Source of the DNA: JBPYCR01 sp051846935
GTDB lineage: Bacteria > Bacillota > Bacilli > Bacillales > Amphibacillaceae
NCBI RefSeq assembly: GCF_051846935.1
Contig: NZ_JBPYCS010000015.1
Span: forward strand, 1 to 64,000
DNA: 64,000 nt
Reading direction: 5' to 3'
A program made the translations under genes and the position numbers. Each line of letters starts with the position of its first letter. Within the stretch, counting starts at the first letter, position 1. The notes beneath the pieces were generated by a model. That model saw only the letters and a program-made list of their open reading frames with translations, made no database searches and was not told the DNA's origin. Positions 61,378 to 64,000 of the stretch are shown here, one piece after another.

Positions 61378-62424
61378 TTACTTATTAACTGATGGAATAT
61401 ACAGTAATTGCCCTGGTGTTAAGTCAGCATCTACTAATTTATTTTTATTTACAATTTGTAACGCTGGTACTTCATATCTTTTGGAGATCGTTTCAATTGT
61501 ATCTTCTTCTTGAACAATACATAAGCGCATGCTCGAATACTGTTCTTCTGCTTCATTACGAAACATATCAGATAAATAATTCAGGCTGTCAATTGCGTTC
61601 AAATCAGCTTCTTCTGCATCACTTTCTTTAGCCTCTATTTGTAAATTCGTCTCTGCACTATTTTCAAGCTCACTATGTAGCTCGATTTCTTTATTTAATT
61701 CTTCCGTAGACTTTAACTCATTTACCTGTTCATCTTTTTTCATAAATTGTTGGATTGATTCCGTTTGCTTAAATAAAAACCGATCTTTTTCTCCTTCTGC
61801 AACAGGTTTCTCAGCTTGCTGTTCATTAGTTTTTATATCAAGTTCAAAATTGGGGGATTCCACAAAATCATTAGAAGAATTCATACGGTCCTCTACGGAT
61901 CGAGTGTTCGCTTCTTCTCGTTTACGTTCTTCGTATTCAAGTTGGTCGTTTTGTGTTTCTTCTCGCATTGTTCCAATCTCTTCATCCTCATTAATGCCAT
62001 TGATTTTTATTGTAGATTTTAAAACTAAGAGACCGTTACTTGGTAGCTCATAATCAAACGCATCGACATCTACTGTAATATCGTCTAGATCGCTTACTCG
62101 ATTTGCAGGAACGGATATTTCTACAGGAAACCGGTGAGAAAAGAACAGCTTTCCATTTTCCATATCCGAAATTTTTTCTACATAACGTAAGGAATTGTGT
62201 GTTTCATATGCTTCCAAACGATCTGTTTCTTCGGCTAATTCGTCGGATTTCTTGTAATCTCCTTGGAGCTCGATTACCCCACGGATAGATACATATTCAT
62301 TAAACGGTTGGATAGAAATATTTGGCTCTAAAGATATGCTTAACATTTCTGCAACTTCCTGTCCCTTTTCAAAATAAAGAGACTCATGCAAATCAAAGCT
62401 GAAAACTGCTCGTTCTTTTGACAA
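61378..62424 (-). CDS. spoVID: Stage VI sporulation protein D (SpoVID)
   Basis: SpoVID drives spore coat encasement and binds SafA. The protein of 348 residues has a conserved N-terminal domain (AVFSFDLHESLYFEKGQEVAEMLSISLEP), a long acidic disordered middle, and a C-terminal LysM domain (MRLCIVQEEDTIETISKRYE to LLYIPSVNK). The TTG at 62424, seven bases after AAAGGAGG, is the start. An ATG farther upstream precedes the ribosome site and is unlikely. Confidence 0.93.
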   Translation of the reverse strand: MSKERAVFSFDLHESLYFEKGQEVAEMLSISLEPNISIQPFNEYVSIRGVIELQGDYKKSDELAEETDRLEAYETHNSLRYVEKISDMENGKLFFSHRFPVEISVPANRVSDLDDITVDVDAFDYELPSNGLLVLKSTIKINGINEDEEIGTMREETQNDQLEYEERKREEANTRSVEDRMNSSNDFVESPNFELDIKTNEQQAEKPVAEGEKDRFLFKQTESIQQFMKKDEQVNELKSTEELNKEIELHSELENSAETNLQIEAKESDAEEADLNAIDSLNYLSDMFRNEAEEQYSSMRLCIVQEEDTIETISKRYEVPALQIVNKNKLVDADLTPGQLLYIPSVNK

Positions 62425-62467
62425 GCTATTTCCTCCTTTCGGCAAAGCAATTCCATATATGTTATTA

Positions 62468-62496
62468 ACTATATGAAAAAAAAGAATCGTTTATGC
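62468..62496 (-). promoter_or_regulatory. Candidate sigma-E promoter of spoVID
   Basis: On the minus strand GCATAAA (62496-62490) and CATATAGT (62475-62468) are spaced by 14 bases and resemble the sigma-E consensus. In B. subtilis spoVID is transcribed under sigma-E. Confidence 0.6.
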
Positions 62497-62639
62497 CAAT
62501 TTCACAACATGCGCATAAGACTAATTTATATTCTCTCTGTTTTTATCTTTTCAGAACATCTTTACTATACAGATTCTATTTGATATACTCTCTTTTAACA
62601 TCTTTTTCAAGGAATAGACAAAAAAGGGGGAATTTTGAA

Positions 62640-64000
62640 GTGGAGCTTTTATCTATCGTACCACCGATTGTTGCAGTAATATTGGCAATTATTACAAGAC
62701 GTGTACTTATTTCATTATTTATTAGTATTTGGATTGGCGGCATAATTGCTGCAGGCGGAAATCCGTTTTCTGCTGTCGGCTTAACTTTTACTTGGATGAA
62801 GGATGTTATGGTTGATGAATGGAATGCTCGATTTTTAGTGATGGTTGCTCTATTAGGAATTGGAGCCGCTTTCATGTTCAAAACAGGCGGATCAGAAGGG
62901 TTAATTCGTTTGCTTGAAAAGAAACTAACAACGAAAAAACGAGTATTATTTTTACCTTACGTTTTAGGTATTCTTATCTTCTTTAATGACTATGTTAACT
63001 CCGTTATTGTTGGTAACGCTTCCAAAGATATTACAGGAAAAAAGAAGGTTTCTAGAGAGAAGCTTGCTTACGTACTTGATACAACAGCCGCTCCAATGGC
63101 GACAATCGGCCCGGTGTCCGACTGGATCGGTTTTCAAGTTTCACTAATCGCCGGAGCAATGGCTAGTGCTGCGATCGTTGGTATTGAGCCTTATTTTGCC
63201 TTTTTACAATCCATTCCATGGAATTTTTATGCTATTTTATGTTTATTTGCTGTTCCGATGATTATTTTAGGGAAAGACTTTGGACCGATGGCAAAAGCAG
63301 AACACCGTGCAGAAACGACTGGTCAACTCATTGCCGAAGGTTCTACGCCTCTATCCTCTGTTGAGCAAGACCTTGGGGAACCGTTTAAAAAAGAAGGCGG
63401 TAGTGTTTGGAATTTTATTTTACCGCTTGTTACGCTTATTTCCGTAAGTATTTGGGGACTTTGGTATACTGGGGGCGGTGCAGAGGGCAAATCAATAATG
63501 AATGCTCTAGCAGACACAGATGTTTCCATTGCACTGACCTGGGGTGCATTTGCAATGTCAACAGTTGGTATTATATTAGCGTTAATTCAAGGTGCTGGCT
63601 TCCAAAAGATTGAAGAAACGTTACTCGGTGGTATTAGCACTATGTTACCTGCGTTAATTATAATCGTATTAGCCTGGTCAATTGGGACGGTAACAGACGT
63701 GTTAGGTACCGCTGAATTTGTTGTTAATTCAACAGAGAGCTGGATGACACCAGCCTTGCTACCGTTTTTAGTTTTTATAATTGCTATGTTTATTTCTTTT
63801 GCAACAGGAACTTCTTGGGGTACGATGGCTATTTTAACACCAGTTGCGATTCCTTTAGCTTATAGTATTGGCGGAGAGCCTTTAATTCATATGGCAATTG
63901 GTGCCGTTTTTGCAGGGGCTATATTTGGTGATCACGTCTCACCAATTTCAGATACGACAGTGATGGCTTCTATATTTGCTGGATCAGATCACATCGCACA
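62640..64000 (+). CDS. NhaC family Na+/H+ antiporter, C-terminus cut by window edge
   Basis: About 453 codons are visible with roughly 11 membrane segments. It starts MELLSIVPPIVAVILAIITR, then has FFNDYVNSVIVG and DTTAAPMATIGPVSDWIG, and later FATGTSWGTMAILTPVAIPL and AIFGDHVSPISDTTVMASI, all typical of the NhaC family. NhaC members exchange Na+ (or a carboxylate in malate/lactate antiporters) for H+. GTG 62640 follows AAAAGGGGG. The conserved Asp residues in FFNDY and GDHVSPISD are present. Reading frame is open to the window end. Confidence 0.9.
   Translation, partial: MELLSIVPPIVAVILAIITRRVLISLFISIWIGGIIAAGGNPFSAVGLTFTWMKDVMVDEWNARFLVMVALLGIGAAFMFKTGGSEGLIRLLEKKLTTKKRVLFLPYVLGILIFFNDYVNSVIVGNASKDITGKKKVSREKLAYVLDTTAAPMATIGPVSDWIGFQVSLIAGAMASAAIVGIEPYFAFLQSIPWNFYAILCLFAVPMIILGKDFGPMAKAEHRAETTGQLIAEGSTPLSSVEQDLGEPFKKEGGSVWNFILPLVTLISVSIWGLWYTGGGAEGKSIMNALADTDVSIALTWGAFAMSTVGIILALIQGAGFQKIEETLLGGISTMLPALIIIVLAWSIGTVTDVLGTAEFVVNSTESWMTPALLPFLVFIIAMFISFATGTSWGTMAILTPVAIPLAYSIGGEPLIHMAIGAVFAGAIFGDHVSPISDTTVMASIFAGSDHIA

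Noticed and set aside
62576..62881. 101-codon minus-strand frame over the start of the antiporter gene
   Set aside because: It is antisense to a clear NhaC coding region and has low-complexity composition.
1..64000. CRISPR arrays, prophage or dedicated defence cassette
   Set aside because: No regularly spaced direct repeats, integrase, phage structural genes or recognisable defence proteins were found; the interspersed repeats are single units.

Overview
The window is a low-GC chromosome segment from an endospore-forming Firmicute of the Bacillaceae. The evidence is the sporulation gene set (spoVB, coxA-like, safA, spo0B, spoIVFA/FB, spoIIB, ysxE, spoVID, an RsfA-type regulator), Firmicute-style AAAGGAGG ribosome binding sites, T-box leaders, a SecDF fusion, and a gene order that follows the Bacillus subtilis mltG-alaS-recD2-relA-secDF-ruvAB-obg-mreBCD-valS-spoVID region. 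The interspersed intergenic repeats and an NhaC-type antiporter suggest an Oceanobacillus/Virgibacillus-like halotolerant genus, but that is inference only. Nearly all genes read on the minus strand. Exceptions are rarA, the rsfA-like gene, an amidase, spoVB, yrzE, two ATP-grasp genes, a 62-residue membrane protein and the truncated antiporter.

Layout, left to right. 1-6 kb: mltG (cut by the window edge), yrzB-ruvX-ireB-alaS behind a T-box, and an AI-2E family permease. 6-14.5 kb: recD2, a TPR protein, mnmA-iscS-cymR, then rarA and an rsfA-like gene on the plus strand. 14.5-20.7 kb: a 0.5-kb repeat element, a 6S RNA, hisS-aspS behind a T-box, a 263-bp mobile repeat, a 57-residue gene and an SH3-amidase. 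20.7-31.8 kb: dtd-relA, recJ-apt, lapA, secDF, comN, then spoVB and yrzE. 31.8-43.7 kb: yajC-tgt-queA, ruvAB, yebC, a CoxA-like lipoprotein, nadE, safA, and spo0B-obg-pheB-pheA. 43.7-53.7 kb: rplU-prp-rpmA, spoIVFA-spoIVFB, mreBCD-minCD, radC and spoIIB. 53.7-64 kb: folC, two overlapping ATP-grasp ligase genes, valS with a T-box, spoVID-ysxE, and the NhaC-type antiporter that runs off the end.

The genes are mostly housekeeping: tRNA charging under T-box control, tRNA thiolation and queuosine modification, recombination and repair, stringent response, protein export, cell shape and division-site placement, and commitment to and execution of sporulation. The least conventional content is intergenic. 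Three copies of a 228-263 bp element carry imperfect terminal inverted repeats and 9-10 bp direct repeats at the insertion points, so the element is a non-autonomous transposon (IS256-like by my reading of the ends). All three copies sit at operon 5' ends. A second, unrelated family of about 500 bp is present in two opposite copies plus fragments. The TIGR04086 membrane protein gene has a strong ribosome binding site but only ATC at the expected start position. No CRISPR array, prophage or obvious dedicated defence system was seen.
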